Assembly (NCBI GenBank): GCA_900660155.1 | Contig: CABFPE010000113.1 | Coordinates: forward strand, 462,364 to 526,363 | Reading direction: 5' to 3' | Length of the DNA stretch: 64,000 bases | DNA from: Hofstenia miamia | Lineage: Eukaryota > Xenacoelomorpha > Acoela > Hofsteniidae | Part shown: positions 13,739-25,835 of the stretch, in pieces | How the letters are laid out: every line of letters begins with the position of its first letter | How positions within the stretch are numbered: the stretch's first letter is position 1 | Made by a program: the position numbers and the translations under genes | The notes under the pieces: model-generated | Databases searched by the model: none | Told to the model about the DNA's origin: nothing | The model's input: the letters and a program-made list of their open reading frames with translations, nothing else

Positions 13739-14738
13739 NNNNNNNNNNNNNNNNNNNNNNNNNNNNNNNNNNNNNNNNNNNNNNNNNNNNNNNNNNNNNN
13801 NNNNNNNNNNNNNNNNNNNNNNNNNNNNNNNNNNNNNNNNNNNNNNNNNNNNNNNNNNNNNNNNNNNNNNNNNNNNNNNNNNNNNNNNNNNNNNNNNNNN
13901 NNNNNNNNNNNNNNNNNNNNNNNNNNNNNNNNNNNNNNNNNNNNNNNNNNNNNNNNNNNNNNNNNNNNNNNNNNNNNNNNNNNNNNNNNNNNNNNNNNNN
14001 NNNNNNNNNNNNNNNNNNNNNNNNNNNNNNNNNNNNNNNNNNNNNNNNNNNNNNNNNNNNNNNNNNNNNNNNNNNNNNNNNNNNNNNNNNNNNNNNNNNN
14101 NNNNNNNNNNNNNNNNNNNNNNNNNNNNNNNNNNNNNNNNNNNNNNNNNNNNNNNNNNNNNNNNNNNNNNNNNNNNNNNNNNNNNNNNNNNNNNNNNNNN
14201 NNNNNNNNNNNNNNNNNNNNNNNNNNNNNNNNNNNNNNNNNNNNNNNNNNNNNNNNNNNNNNNNNNNNNNNNNNNNNNNNNNNNNNNNNNNNNNNNNNNN
14301 NNNNNNNNNNNNNNNNNNNNNNNNNNNNNNNNNNNNNNNNNNNNNNNNNNNNNNNNNNNNNNNNNNNNNNNNNNNNNNNNNNNNNNNNNNNNNNNNNNNN
14401 NNNNNNNNNNNNNNNNNNNNNNNNNNNNNNNNNNNNNNNNNNNNNNNNNNNNNNNNNNNNNNNNNNNNNNNNNNNNNNNNNNNNNNNNNNNNNNNNNNNN
14501 NNNNNNNNNNNNNNNNNNNNNNNNNNNNNNNNNNNNNNNNNNNNNNNNNNNNNNNNNNNNNNNNNNNNNNNNNNNNNNNNNNNNNNNNNNNNNNNNNNNN
14601 NNNNNNNNNNNNNNNNNNNNNNNNNNNNNNNNNNNNNNNNNNNNNNNNNNNNNNNNNNNNNNNNNNNNNNNNNNNNNNNNNNNNNNNNNNNNNNNNNNNN
14701 NNNNNNNNNNNNNNNNNNNNNNNNNNNNNNNNNNNNNN
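13739..14738. other. Assembly gap, exactly 1000 N
   Basis: A run of 1000 N, so a placeholder of unknown true size. Its left edge is an (ACT)n microsatellite and its right edge is the end of the 1.2-kb sequence repeated in inverse at 34869-36119. Confidence 1.
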
Positions 14739-15952
14739 CATAAGACCACCGCATGATTTGGTAAGGTGAAATTTGACTGTGCATTAATAACATTAATTCT
14801 AAACCGAATGCTCTTCTTGTAAGACATTGTAACATGTATTACAAATTGCTTATGTGAGAACCAGTGTTTTTGCAATCATTTGATTGACAGTAATCCTTGT
14901 TTAGAAACTTAGAGAATTCGTGAAAACTGCAGAAATTGTTCGTCTTAGATGCTAATCCATTAGTGGAAATACAAATAGAAATTGTTTCCAACCGTGCAGT
15001 TTCCCACCAAATAGTGTGAAGACAATTTTGTTTAAGTTTAATTTGAGTATAATCCGGCCATGGAGAGAATGTCAGAACTAAGAACCGTAGATAAGAGGTC
15101 TGTTAATACTAGAAGTACCATTATTTCTCTTGAGATTCATTTTATATGTAGCATTTCAATTAAAAAATTATGTAAAAGAATGAAAAAAATTTTACTTATT
15201 GAAATTCAAATAGATTATCGAAATTTTTGGGTGTGTATATAGATGGAACCGGTCGACATTTTTAACAACCCAACCCAACCCAACTGGTTTTATTTCCAAA
15301 CCGGTTGGGTTACCGGTTGAACCGGTTATTGAAGCTAAAAATTTTACCGGTACCGGTCGAGCAAAAATAAAGCAGGGATGCCAAAAAAACTAGCAATTTT
15401 TTCTACTGAAATTTTTTTAAGCCCATATTTTACTAGCAGAACAGTTACAACGAACCAGGGGCGTTTTCAAAGAAGGGGGTCTGGGGTCCAGACCGGCATA
15501 GCCCCCTTGCTAGAAAATGTGGAACCACATTCAACCGCAATCAACAAGAGTGAATCTGTATTCAAAAAAAGTGGGATTGATTTATCTTACCTAGTAGATG
15601 AGGATGGGTTTCCTTTTCCACACTCTACACGAGCACACCCCAACTCAGAGATTTGATGTGTTCATTTTCTAAATGTTATCGTTTTCTCCTTTTGTTTTTA
15701 TGTTTTTTAAACGCTTCATTTATATATGCTATATAGCTATATACGTTATATTTAAAGCTTACTCCTTCTGTCTACATGCATATAATATTTATGAAATTAT
15801 ATTTTTTTTCTTATAATATATTAGTAAAAATCCTTTTTACTTTATTTGAAACGGAGGACTTAAAAAAACCGGTCAACCGATTTCACGAAATTTTCGACCC
15901 AACCCAACCGGTACCGGTTAATACCGGTCAACCCAACCTGCTTCCATCTATG
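14739..15952. repeat. Inverted near-identical copy of 34869-36119
   Basis: The sequence from 14739 onward matches the reverse complement of 36119 downward with very few differences. The clearest is an extra ~40 bp in the other copy near 34955-34995. There are also isolated substitutions, and a 3-bp loss at 15239-15241. Homology covers flanking DNA, the left end of a piggyBac-like MITE and a whole hAT-like element. It stops in the second copy exactly at the hAT-like element's end (34869). On the other side it reaches the gap here and may continue past 36119. Confidence 0.9.
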
Positions 15953-16042
15953 GTATATACTGTTGTTGTTTTTAATGAATGCATACGCAAGTAAACAAAA
16001 TATTAATTTGAGTCAATTTTGACACATTTGGTACTTCTAGGG
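15107..16042. mobile_element. piggyBac-like MITE with a nested hAT-like element
   Basis: Terminal inverted repeats TACTAGAAGTACCA (15107) and TGGTACTTCTAGGG (ending 16042) are flanked by TTAA at 15103-15106 and 16043-16046. The CCCTAGAA-like tip beside TTAA is the classic piggyBac signature. Without the nested insert (15241-15960) the element would be only about 220 bp, so it is non-autonomous. A second copy, 34869-35750, has only one end (TTAA at 35751-35754). Confidence 0.6.
15241..15952. mobile_element. Non-autonomous hAT-like element, GGAACCGG family, copy 1
   Basis: The ends are inverted repeats: AGATGGAACCGGTCGAC on the left and the inverse of CATAGATGGAAGCAGG on the right. GTATATAC follows the right end at 15953-15960. 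The related GTGTATAT precedes the left end, where three bases appear lost, so this is consistent with an 8-bp target duplication. The subterminal parts are packed with ACCGGT and CAACC motifs, as in hAT transposase-binding regions. A 92-codon frame at 15378-15656 is shared with copy 2 but matches nothing known and is probably not a gene. Confidence 0.6.
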
Positions 16043-16046
16043 TTAA

Positions 16047-18581
16047 AAATGTACATGTTCTAAATCCATATCAGACATTTTCAAGAAAATCATTTCCTGG
16101 AAGTGCGAGATGCGAGTAATATATTAAAGTAAATTCAAAATCTATTGATATTTATTTATACAGATTTTCTAAATATATTAAGCAAATCACCAAGTGAAGC
16201 CATATCTTCATCTATATAACTAGTGATATTTTTCATAAAGATAATGCAAGCTATTGACAAGCATAAGTTAAAAAGCATGTAAATTAAAACTTCGCAACGA
16301 ATATATTTATATTTAATTAAATGTGTCAATAGTCTATTTTCCGATGCCAATGATAACTGATTTTAATTGACAGAGTATAACAATGAGCCCAGTCAATTTG
16401 GCCTAAATACAAATGAGTCACTTTCGGATTGTTTATGGTATTGATTGTCAATTGCATATTTAAGTTTATTGTCTTATTAATCTAGAACTGTAAAATTGGG
16501 GCAATTTGGATACCTTTTAGGGCTTTTTAAAATTTTTTGTCATTTTTAATGATGCTATAATTCTAAAATCCTACACAAACCGCAAATGGGGCGTTGTTTA
16601 CTATATCTAATTGCCTGGCAGCTGCAAACTTTGTAGAAATCCCTCTGTTTAATTTCTAAAAGAGTACTGAAAAATAGAAAAAATGAGATAATTCTGACAC
16701 CAACAAGTTTTCATTTCAAATCCAGGAGAAATGTTTTAGATCAAATGTAAATATTGCAAACTAATGCTAAAATGAGACTATGTGCACTGGGCACATTTAA
16801 AAAAGGCATCAACTCTTCCATATTTGCATTTGCCACACAACCGCTCAGCACATGTAACACATTTTATCACCTGCGGTCTACTGGACTTCATAAATGCAAC
16901 TAGTCAGTTCATGCATGTGTAGAATCTTCTTTGTCTCTCATGTTGCTGCAATGTGGCCAGATGCCCGAAATATCTAAGGTATTCGAATTACCTCTTTGTA
17001 CGGTATATCCCTTATTCAAGGATAAATTAAACATGGTTTGCTTTGTTTCAGAGAGTGTTTAGAAACAATGTTAAAATTGCATTTGATTTGTATACTCTAT
17101 CTTAAATTTCGTTTGAATATTGTAAACGAGGTTTTACAATTACTTGTTTGTAGCAAAATTCGTTGTTTTCCTCAGGACAATTTCAATAAAAGAATGGAAG
17201 ATACCTTAAAAGTTTATTCATTTTAAAACTTAGTTTTGGATAATTTCATGGAAATTACACATAAAATGTTATTTCTGTTAGATTTTCTCTAATTTACAAT
17301 GTTAATTAGTCGTTATTTAGGTTAGCAGGTAGTGATTGATTGGTAAGTTGACTCAAGAGTAAGCTGTTGTAAGAAAATTTAACTATTTAGTTTTACAAAG
17401 TAAATTAATTTGTTTCACTACAACACTAATAAATTTCTTATTTGACAATTTATCGCTGTTGGTGTGATGCTTATGATGAAATAAATTTGGTAACAGTGTG
17501 TTAGCAACTAAGTTTTTCAAGCATTAATGTAAGTTAAAAATTAATGAAGAAACAATTTTTATTTTCAAGGATAGCTTCATTGGACAACTTATTAGAGTTG
17601 CTTTGATGACTTTTGCAACATAAGGCGCGTATTGAGTATTTAATTTTAGTTAACGATTTTATAAATCTTCTTGAAAATCTTTCCAATTGAAAATTTAGTG
17701 TTATTTTTCTCAAATTTATAATTAGTGGGAGTTTCCATGCACTCATTTTACCAAGCTAGTTCTTATTGCTATGGGATGAGACATAGTAGTGATTTAAAAA
17801 TTCACCTCAATTTATAGTTTTGTGGCAATTAGAGGATGTAAATTGCCCATCAAATGAAATTTATCCTTAAAATATAGTTACTGACCCCACTCTAAATTCT
17901 TCTCAAAGAATGAATAAATGTTTTACAACAATTTCCAGGAAATCAAGTTTTAACATAAAATATATGACTGCTAAGTTGGCATTTAATATATTCCTTATTA
18001 ATAATGAAATATTGGTTACTAACAGAGCATTTTAGCGCTGTACAGAAGGTTTTATTTGAAAAACTGCATGTCTTATTTTCATGAAACTATGAACAAACCA
18101 CATATTTCTCATTCAATTTATATAAATTGTAATTGTTTTTAAAAGCTATACTAGCTAAAAGTAATTAGTAATCAATTTTTTAAATAATTTGCAAAACACT
18201 GCATTTTTACTTTTTCCATTATCCTTATAAGAATGCATATCAATTTATAGCATAGAATTACAAAACACAAATTCTCAAATTGGTTACTCAAAACTTACAA
18301 CATAAACAGTTTTATGGATTTCTAATTGCTAATCATTTAAGTTTCCAATTCTAAAATATAACAATAACTTAAAATTTAGCATGTTTATTGATTCATTCTA
18401 ATGTTTGAAGAATAAATTGTGGCAATAACATGTACACCTTGGCATAAAGGAAGGTTATGTGTAATAAATGAAAGCATATTATATTGAAGAACAGCTAAGT
18501 CTCTACAGTATATTAGAGTTAACGTAGTAAGAATTTCAAGTACTGAAATTGTATTAACTTGCAATAATGTTAATAGTCTAC
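16047..18581. other. AT-rich non-coding stretch, probably intron 4 of transporter copy A
   Basis: No coding segment recognised. If the contig is flipped, this lies between exon 4 (18582-18715) and the 3' half of the gene. Confidence 0.45.
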
Positions 18582-21500
18582 CTAGAATTGAAGTGTTGCT
18601 TTGAATTTCGTCAAAAAGCGTCTGATTTTTCACACGCATCATTTCAGTATTTTCAGCAAACATAGTCCGGGTTTGTGTGAATGCAGCCTTTACAATATTA
18701 CTTGGAAAAAGGTTTCTAAACGATAAATTGATAACATCTTTCGGGGAAAATATTTAATAAGTGTAAAAAAACTTTTTCAATAACGTTAATATAAAATTTC
18801 CTATAAACAGATTTTCTTTTACATGGTGAACTTTGGTTTTTTAAATCCTTTCAAAGAACACAAAAATATTTATTTACAAAAAGTAACGTGCTTAACAAAT
18901 TGGATTTTGCAATCTAATTTAATTGTTCAATATGTCTACCTTCTTCAAGGATTACTGCTCACAAACGTTCAAGAACACATTAAAATTTAATATGGAAAAA
19001 TTTTGAATTTCTTTCTTCTCTCAATTCTCAATTGCATGTTTAAGATATCCCTTGAGGAACTTTATTGATGATACCTAGGAAAACTTTGTTACCCCTGCAA
19101 GTGGCAGCTTTCGACTAACAATGCTAAATGAAATGACGGTTTCTAGGAATTGAATCATAGATTATCGAATATGATGTGGCCTCATTCCTGTTGAAATACT
19201 AAATTTGTTAGCACATGCTTCTTCAAAAGGAACAACATTTTCTTCTATTAGCTGCAAATAAATTGAGTGAGACACCACATCAAACAAACTATTTTGAATG
19301 AAGTGACGGTTCATTAAGTATGATAACTGGCATTCGTTCATTAGCACAAAACTATGCTTAATCGATTCATTGAAGTTCACAAATTCAATTCATTCAAACT
19401 CTTTGCTGAAAATCAGATTGTTTGCTTGCCATTAACCTATTTCATTAATCCGAGGGCTTACCAAATGATGGCAACCACTAACTTTCGTATCATTGTAAAT
19501 TCATTTTTCTTGAACCATTTTTCCTAACATTCATTAAAGATTATACTGATAAGGCCTTTATCAATATGATTAATTCGTAGTTTGTGTTTCTGATTCTTCA
19601 AATTATCAACGGAATGAAGCCTGGCTTACTTAATGTTTTAGGTAAGCCATGAATGAAGACATAACGACAACCATTCAAATACTTGAATTATTGATTGTAA
19701 AATCCTATTGTATCAAATCTTAAATAATATATAATAGTTGCTTTACAAAAAAAATTTTCCATAACCTATCAAAATAGACGCTGTATTCTATACAAATTAC
19801 AAAAATTCTTAATTCATAAAGTGACCATTCAATTATATCGAGTCAATGCTATAAAAAAACTTATTTGTAACCTATTTGTAAAAGCAATCATTATGTAGGC
19901 ATTTTCAAATGTTTGGCTGATTTGTTGAAATTTCAATGAAAATGTAATCAGAAACTCTAAAGGCATCGATTTTGGTGATTACATTTTGTTATCAGGATAT
20001 ATAATGTGTCAGTAAATATATTTGGCAATGGGTAGAATATATAATTTGCCTATAAGCTAGGTTTCTGTTGGGTCATTAAGTTGCATGAGACTAAATATTT
20101 CTGTTGGCCTGCAGTATCATTTAACCGAGTCCTTAACTGATGAAAGTGGGAACATGGATTTCAATACTACTTGGATTTTGGCAAAAATTGAACTTATGCT
20201 GAGGAACTACATGACATCGTGTTACCAGAAAATGTCATCTGGGCTGCTATGACATGGAGCTGATACCAAATTCAATGGATCTTATTGGCACTGGGATCAA
20301 AATAAACTTCTGGTGGCAAAGAACCCAATATAAACTACACATTTTCAATTTCATATTGCAAAGAGAACTAACAAGTGTGGAAAAATATTTATCCAAATTC
20401 CAAAAAGGTTTAATCAATTCCTTAATCAAATTTCCTGCTTCACTCAAATAAGTTCCAATACCTTTGTTTCAAATAATAGTATCCATTGAATGATTGAAGC
20501 TTGAAATTGATTCGGTAGTCTCCTCCTTGGTAAAGGTAACAAACAAAAATACTTAAAATGTGGGGATGGACACAAAGTCACCCATTATTGATTTCAATTT
20601 CAAATGTGCAAAACAAATAAGTTAAATGGCTGTTTGACTATGTTCGCCAGATTGGGGTAAAAAAAACCCCAAACGACAATTAGCTAGTATTTTTTCTTCT
20701 CACCATTAACCGTTAATAACTGTGACTGTTTAAATGTTGACATTTATTCTCAGAAATGCTATGCAATTTCTGAAGAGCTGAACATAGATGCCTGTCATCT
20801 TAAGAATTACCTAAGCTTATCTACATATAATGTTATCGCTATTCGTTGAATATAGAATAATCACAAATACATAGAAGTATATGGTAGTGAATCATTATTG
20901 AAAAAGTTATTAAGTTAGAAATTTGAACGTGCTAGGAGAAAGATATCGCTCACCGCCTAGTGAAGGTGAAAATAAGAATTTTTCTCTATGATGTGATTTT
21001 CTTAGAATTATTCTCGATTTATTAAAAAAAAAGTAAAACTAACTAAATTTACAAGATTTTATCTAAAAAAATTTACTGAACTGTATTCTATCAATATAAA
21101 AGTAGAAATTATTACAACTTCAAAGGGAACAAAAAATAAATTGAAAACATTTTGCATAAACGGCACTAACCTTAACATGTCAATCAAGGCATCAGATGTA
21201 TCACCTTTTACCTCTTTAAGAATTCGGAATTTTGATTCATCTGGGAGCGCTTTTGGATCTCCTGGGTGAATCACCAAAGTCACAATGACACCGAGAATTA
21301 CTGCAAAAGTCGTTGTTCTAAAAATGGATTAAATAACATGCAGAAACCAAATTAAAATATGCACTTAAGACTTCCTAATATATTTAACCGAATACAATAC
21401 ATGTCAAGAACATGCCAGTCATGCAAATTTAATAAGTGATAATGGACATATAGTTCTCGATAGCAAGTGACGGAATACTTTTCATTCGTCTGCATATAAG

Positions 21501-24500
21501 TATTGATTAATTGTATCACATTCGTCGAAAACTTAGCGCAGGAATAACTTGTTATACTAGTCCTTTGAAGTGGCACACAAATAAAAAATGTGGAGATGAG
21601 TAATTCTCATAGTTAGGGACATCTATATCACTAGTTTTGAAGTAGCAGTTTTTTGTTTTTGAGCACATTGGTGCACTGCTTATAAGAAAAGTAGGAGAAC
21701 GCAAATACCTACATTAGTCTATATTTTTTTGCAAAATGACAAACTACATAGTTTAAAAAAAATTATACATTTACAAGTGTTGCCATAATTTTAAGACTCT
21801 AACTAATAGGAATAAAGTTTTTGCATTAAAACCAATTGAAAGATTCCAAGATAAACAATCAAGTCAGCGTGGCATAGTTATTGCGTTTCCAAGAATATGC
21901 AAATTTCATTTAGATATGCACGTTGCTTCTTTGCTTTAAATTAAATTCAGACATAATCTACAGGATGAACTAGTGCATTTAGTTTAAACACTATTGCAGT
22001 TATTGTTTGTCAAAGTTTAATATTTACTAAAATTCCAAACCCAAAATGTATTGTTAAATACCACTCAAACCCAATTCCATCTATAATTCCCTTTCAATCC
22101 AATCGACGTTACTCTCAATATTTAATAAAAAAGCTAATCAAACAGCGAACTCAGGTTAGGGATTGATATGTAAAATTAATTCAAAATAAAATAATCCATA
22201 CTATATATAAAAAATCTTTATTCATTTTTCGAACACTTAAATTAGCTTATCTCACAAAATTCACCTTCAAGAAATCAAAGCATGAGATATTTTAAAGAAA
22301 GGGTATAGTACTGTTCACTCGGGCGCTATTTGACCCAAATCCATTTATGGGAATCTATCACAAAAATATTGAAAGGGATAAGATATTTCAATAGAGATTA
22401 AGATCAGGTGCTTTGCAGTAAAAGTAAATTAAAAAAGGCGTACATTTCTGAAAATTGCTCACAGGGGGTGAAAATGTTAACTCTTTTAGGTTAGGCTTGA
22501 TACCAAAATATAGCAATTGGATCCCTACATTTACTTAATTGCCAAGCCGCTCAATTTTGGTCATTCAGCATTGAGTGCTATTTCTGAGACTGGGAATTCA
22601 ATAAAACCTTTGTTTACCTATCAATTTGTTATGTGTGAACAAGTCAGACGTTCAATTAACAGCATTTAATTATTATAAAATGGGCCCAGCAGTACAATTT
22701 ATGCGACATTTCAAAACTAAGATATACCTGGAAGAGATATCCTATAGAAAACTGTTTGGGATAGTCTAAAAGCCTAGAAAAATTATAAGTTAGTTTATGG
22801 AAGATCTTGAGATTAACGCATTTTACTATTATTTTGGTAATCTTAACTCTTCATTATTTGAATAAGAAAACTGAGATAATTCGATCAAACTTTTAAATAA
22901 TTTCAAAAAATTCATATTATAAATTTGAAAACTATTTGTTCCATTATTGAGAGTTTGAAAAACATTGGATTGCAATGCACAAAATCATGAGAAAAAACGG
23001 CAATGAGATTGTCCTGCACACGTGTTCAAGCCTTTGAAAGAAATCATTTCATGGACAAACTTTGAAATTCAAATCACTACAGAACAATCCCAGCAAGACA
23101 ATAAATTTGCAATTAGAGGAATGACTTACAAGCAAGTCAAATTTTTTATTAAAATTAATGTTTTTGTTAAAATGATAATATGAAGCAAGATTAATTAGAT
23201 TTTAGGGCTTAAAGCAATCAGATGAACTGTTTCCAGCTGTCGGAAGGAAATACAAAACAAATTTGCCTTACTGGAACTGCGAGGTCAGGTTTTTGTTAAA
23301 TCCGTAATATTTGGTTTATTTTTTGATACTTTGACACAGTGCTCTAAAGAATATGCTTGCAGACTGAAAAAAAATTTATCTATCAATGAAAATGTCATTT
23401 TTCATTTCAATCACCCACTCTTTTGGTAGTTTTTAAAGAAATTTATTTTTGTGTAGATATTTTCTATTTTCACAAAAAACCATTATATACCTTTATGTAG
23501 GGTTGTTTTATTAGACAATTCCCCGAAAAACGGATTTTTGTCCACCAATGAAATCATTCTGTTTTGGGAAAAACAACTCAGTCTTGAAAGAAAATTTGGT
23601 AAAGTTACTAAGTTATATATTTCTGAAAGTTAAGTGCCCAAAATTGGAAAAAAGATCTACTAACAGTTACTTAAATTTTTGGAACAAGAGAACTTTTTTA
23701 AAAAGTATCGCATTTAAATAAAATATCACCTTTAATGAACCATCATGCATGGCCAAAGTTTTTGCATTATCTGAATTCAGTTTTGTTTTTAGAATTATTT
23801 TATATTGCGCTCATATTCAGTGCAGATATAAAAGCTTTTACCCCATGCGTAATACTAAATTTTGAATATTATTTACTTGTTTACTATTAAACCGATCAGT
23901 TCTATTAAATTTGGATAAATTGATAAATCATGCTGCAATTATATGCCCTTAATCAAAGTAAGTGCCATGACCCGATCGATAAATTTTCTAATACTTAAGT
24001 TTTTCAACAATTATATGTGTCTAACAGTAAATATAAAACTTTAAGGAAAGTAAATATTTACGTGAAGTAGAACAATATTGTTAACAGTCCCATCTTTCCA
24101 CTACTGGTTGTACTTAAAGATGTAACACCTAAAATTCACAGCAATAATGTGGGTGTTTTTAAAGTTAAGAATAATGTAATCACTGGCAGTTGCATTCATT
24201 AGAGTAATCTCGATCACTTTGATTAATTTGCGTTGAAAATTTCAATATGACAAATATACATATTAAATATTTTGAATTTCCTTAATAAATAATTTGAAAG
24301 CTACATAAAAAGAAGTCAAAAATTAGATTCAACTGAACACCAACATTGATCTTTTTTACTCTCCTTCAAGAGATAAAATCAAATTACAAATTCTACTTAA
24401 ACACCAATTTAGTGATTTATGTGCACTTAATAATGCGTGTATAAATTTTTGTTTGCAATACTAAAGAGTTGCTGTACAAGAAATAACTTTGTTATTGAAA

Positions 24501-25740
24501 TTTACTTGCTTAATCTTTTTGTCTTGCTTTGAATTGTGCTTTTAGCACAACAATTCACATGGACGCAAATTTTCAACATTATATTCAATAAGACATTCCT
24601 CATTAGATATTTCCATGCATCATAATTTCCAAGTTTCCTAGTGGGTTCAGAGAAAAATTTTTGTAAATTTGGAAAATCGATTATCCTCCTACAATGACAC
24701 CAGGCTGCTTAAGGTGTACGCATATATCCTTATATAATTATAAATTTCTCTCTCAACTAAGGAATAGACACATTCTATCCAAAGTCATTATTTTTTCATA
24801 GTGCTTGAGTGAATTACTTGTGTATTTCAAAAAAGACTGAGTGAAAAATTAATGGGCGTATAGATGCAAATGCTTAGAATTGCTTTAGTGTTAAAATTAA
24901 ATATTAAATATTGAAATAATGTTTGTGCAGCATGCATGGGATATCTATTCCTTTTTCAAAAGCTTTATGATTTGGTAATCAACGACTATTTAAATGCAAG
25001 CCATTATTTGGGACCAATTGCATTTCATGCTTCCAAGAATTGATTTGGAATTTGCAATTGAAATTTACAAAGCTGCTTAAAATTTTTAATATACATGTCG
25101 CCATAACTACTTCTTAGGCAGGTAACACACTTCAATACCAGAAGTGCAGTAGCATAGTGTGGTAGAAGCTAAAATGTGATCGAATGTGTGTCACTAAAGA
25201 AATGCTAATCATAAAATTTTAGGCTGTAACTAAAACATAGTAATACTAACTGAAATAAAGAATTAATAGAAAATGAGCAGCATTGGTTATACCACTGATA
25301 GCTCAATATTTAATTTTAAAAATACCAAAATTTAGCAAAAACACTTAATTTTCTTATTGATTTTTATATAAAGAATTTTAAGAAATATTTCAAAGATTTT
25401 CAAATTTTGCAGTGCCAATTTTTTATACTGAAGAATAACACAAAGTTATTGAATTTTTTGATAGTGAGAAATTTCATAATTTAGTGAAATTTCAAATGTA
25501 GTGTAGAAATAATTAATTGTTGTAAAAAGTCCTACCATTCATAACACTAAATACTATTAGTGGCAGAATCAACATTTTTAGTAGCCGCATCATTATTTCG
25601 CCCGGAATAGATATTAAGTAAGTTACATATTGGCTTAGAGTGATCTCACGAAGAAGCAGCCCGATTCCAATGCCTGCAACAACAGAAATTACTGTCAGGA
25701 TTAATAAAAGATCCTTCTTGATGTGAGCAATGAGGTTCAT
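18582..25740 (-). CDS. SLC1 excitatory amino-acid transporter copy A, exons 1-4 (5' half)
   Basis: The four minus-strand exons are 25740-25536, 24128-24062, 21317-21171 and 18715-18582, each with GT donor and AG acceptor. The start is ATG at 25740, giving MNLIAHIKKDLL. Exon 1 encodes TM1 and the start of TM2 (SVVAGIGIGLLLRE, then IPGEIMMRLLKMLILPLIVF), exon 2 GVTSLSTTSSGKMGLLTI, exon 3 TM3 with VTLVIHPGDP and the linker to DMLR, and exon 4 NLFPSNIVKAAFTQTRT plus the start of the large extracellular loop. These are hallmark positions of animal EAATs, which carry glutamate/aspartate with sodium across the plasma membrane. No exon coding the transport core follows on this strand. Exon 4 ends in phase 1 (CTA G), which fits exon 5 at 43028 on the plus strand. 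The half gene lies inside the contig bounded by the two 1-kb gaps, so contig orientation is the likely cause of the split. Introns are 1.4, 1.9 and 2.5 kb. Confidence 0.92.
18716..21170 (-). other. Intron 3 of transporter copy A
   Basis: Donor GTTAG at 21170, acceptor TTTAG ending at 18716. AT-rich, with no element recognised. Confidence 0.85.
21318..24061 (-). other. Intron 2 of transporter copy A
   Basis: Donor GTAAAT at 24061, acceptor TTTAG ending at 21318. Nothing recognised inside. Intron 2 is far shorter in copy B (60589-61281, 693 bp). Confidence 0.85.
24129..25535 (-). other. Intron 1 of transporter copy A
   Basis: Donor GTAGGA at 25535, acceptor TTTAG ending at 24129. Nothing recognised inside. 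In copy B the matching intron (55934-60521) is enlarged by a mariner insertion. Confidence 0.85.
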
Positions 25741-25835
25741 TCTTTTCAAACAAAACAAACACCTTTGTAGTTAATGACTCTTTGGCAAGTATGAACAGGT
25801 AATTTACTTGGCTTGGTCGACTAAGTGAAACGCGA
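25741..25835 (-). promoter_or_regulatory. Conserved 5' leader of transporter copy A
   Basis: The ~95 bp upstream of the ATG align with 55633-55728 upstream of copy B. Shared blocks are AGTCGACCAAGCCAAGTAAA, TTGCCAAAGA, CTAAC/TTAAC-TAC and GAAAAGA just before the start codon. Similarity fades further upstream. It is probably 5' UTR, perhaps with core promoter. No clear TATA box was assigned. Confidence 0.5.

Noticed and set aside
13679-14875. Very long minus-strand frames at the gaps (also 32282-33391)
   Set aside because: They are made of N runs and carry no information.
15378-15656. 92-codon frame shared by the two inverted copies
   Set aside because: It lies in a non-autonomous hAT-like element. 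The copies are too recent for conservation to mean anything, and there is no known domain.
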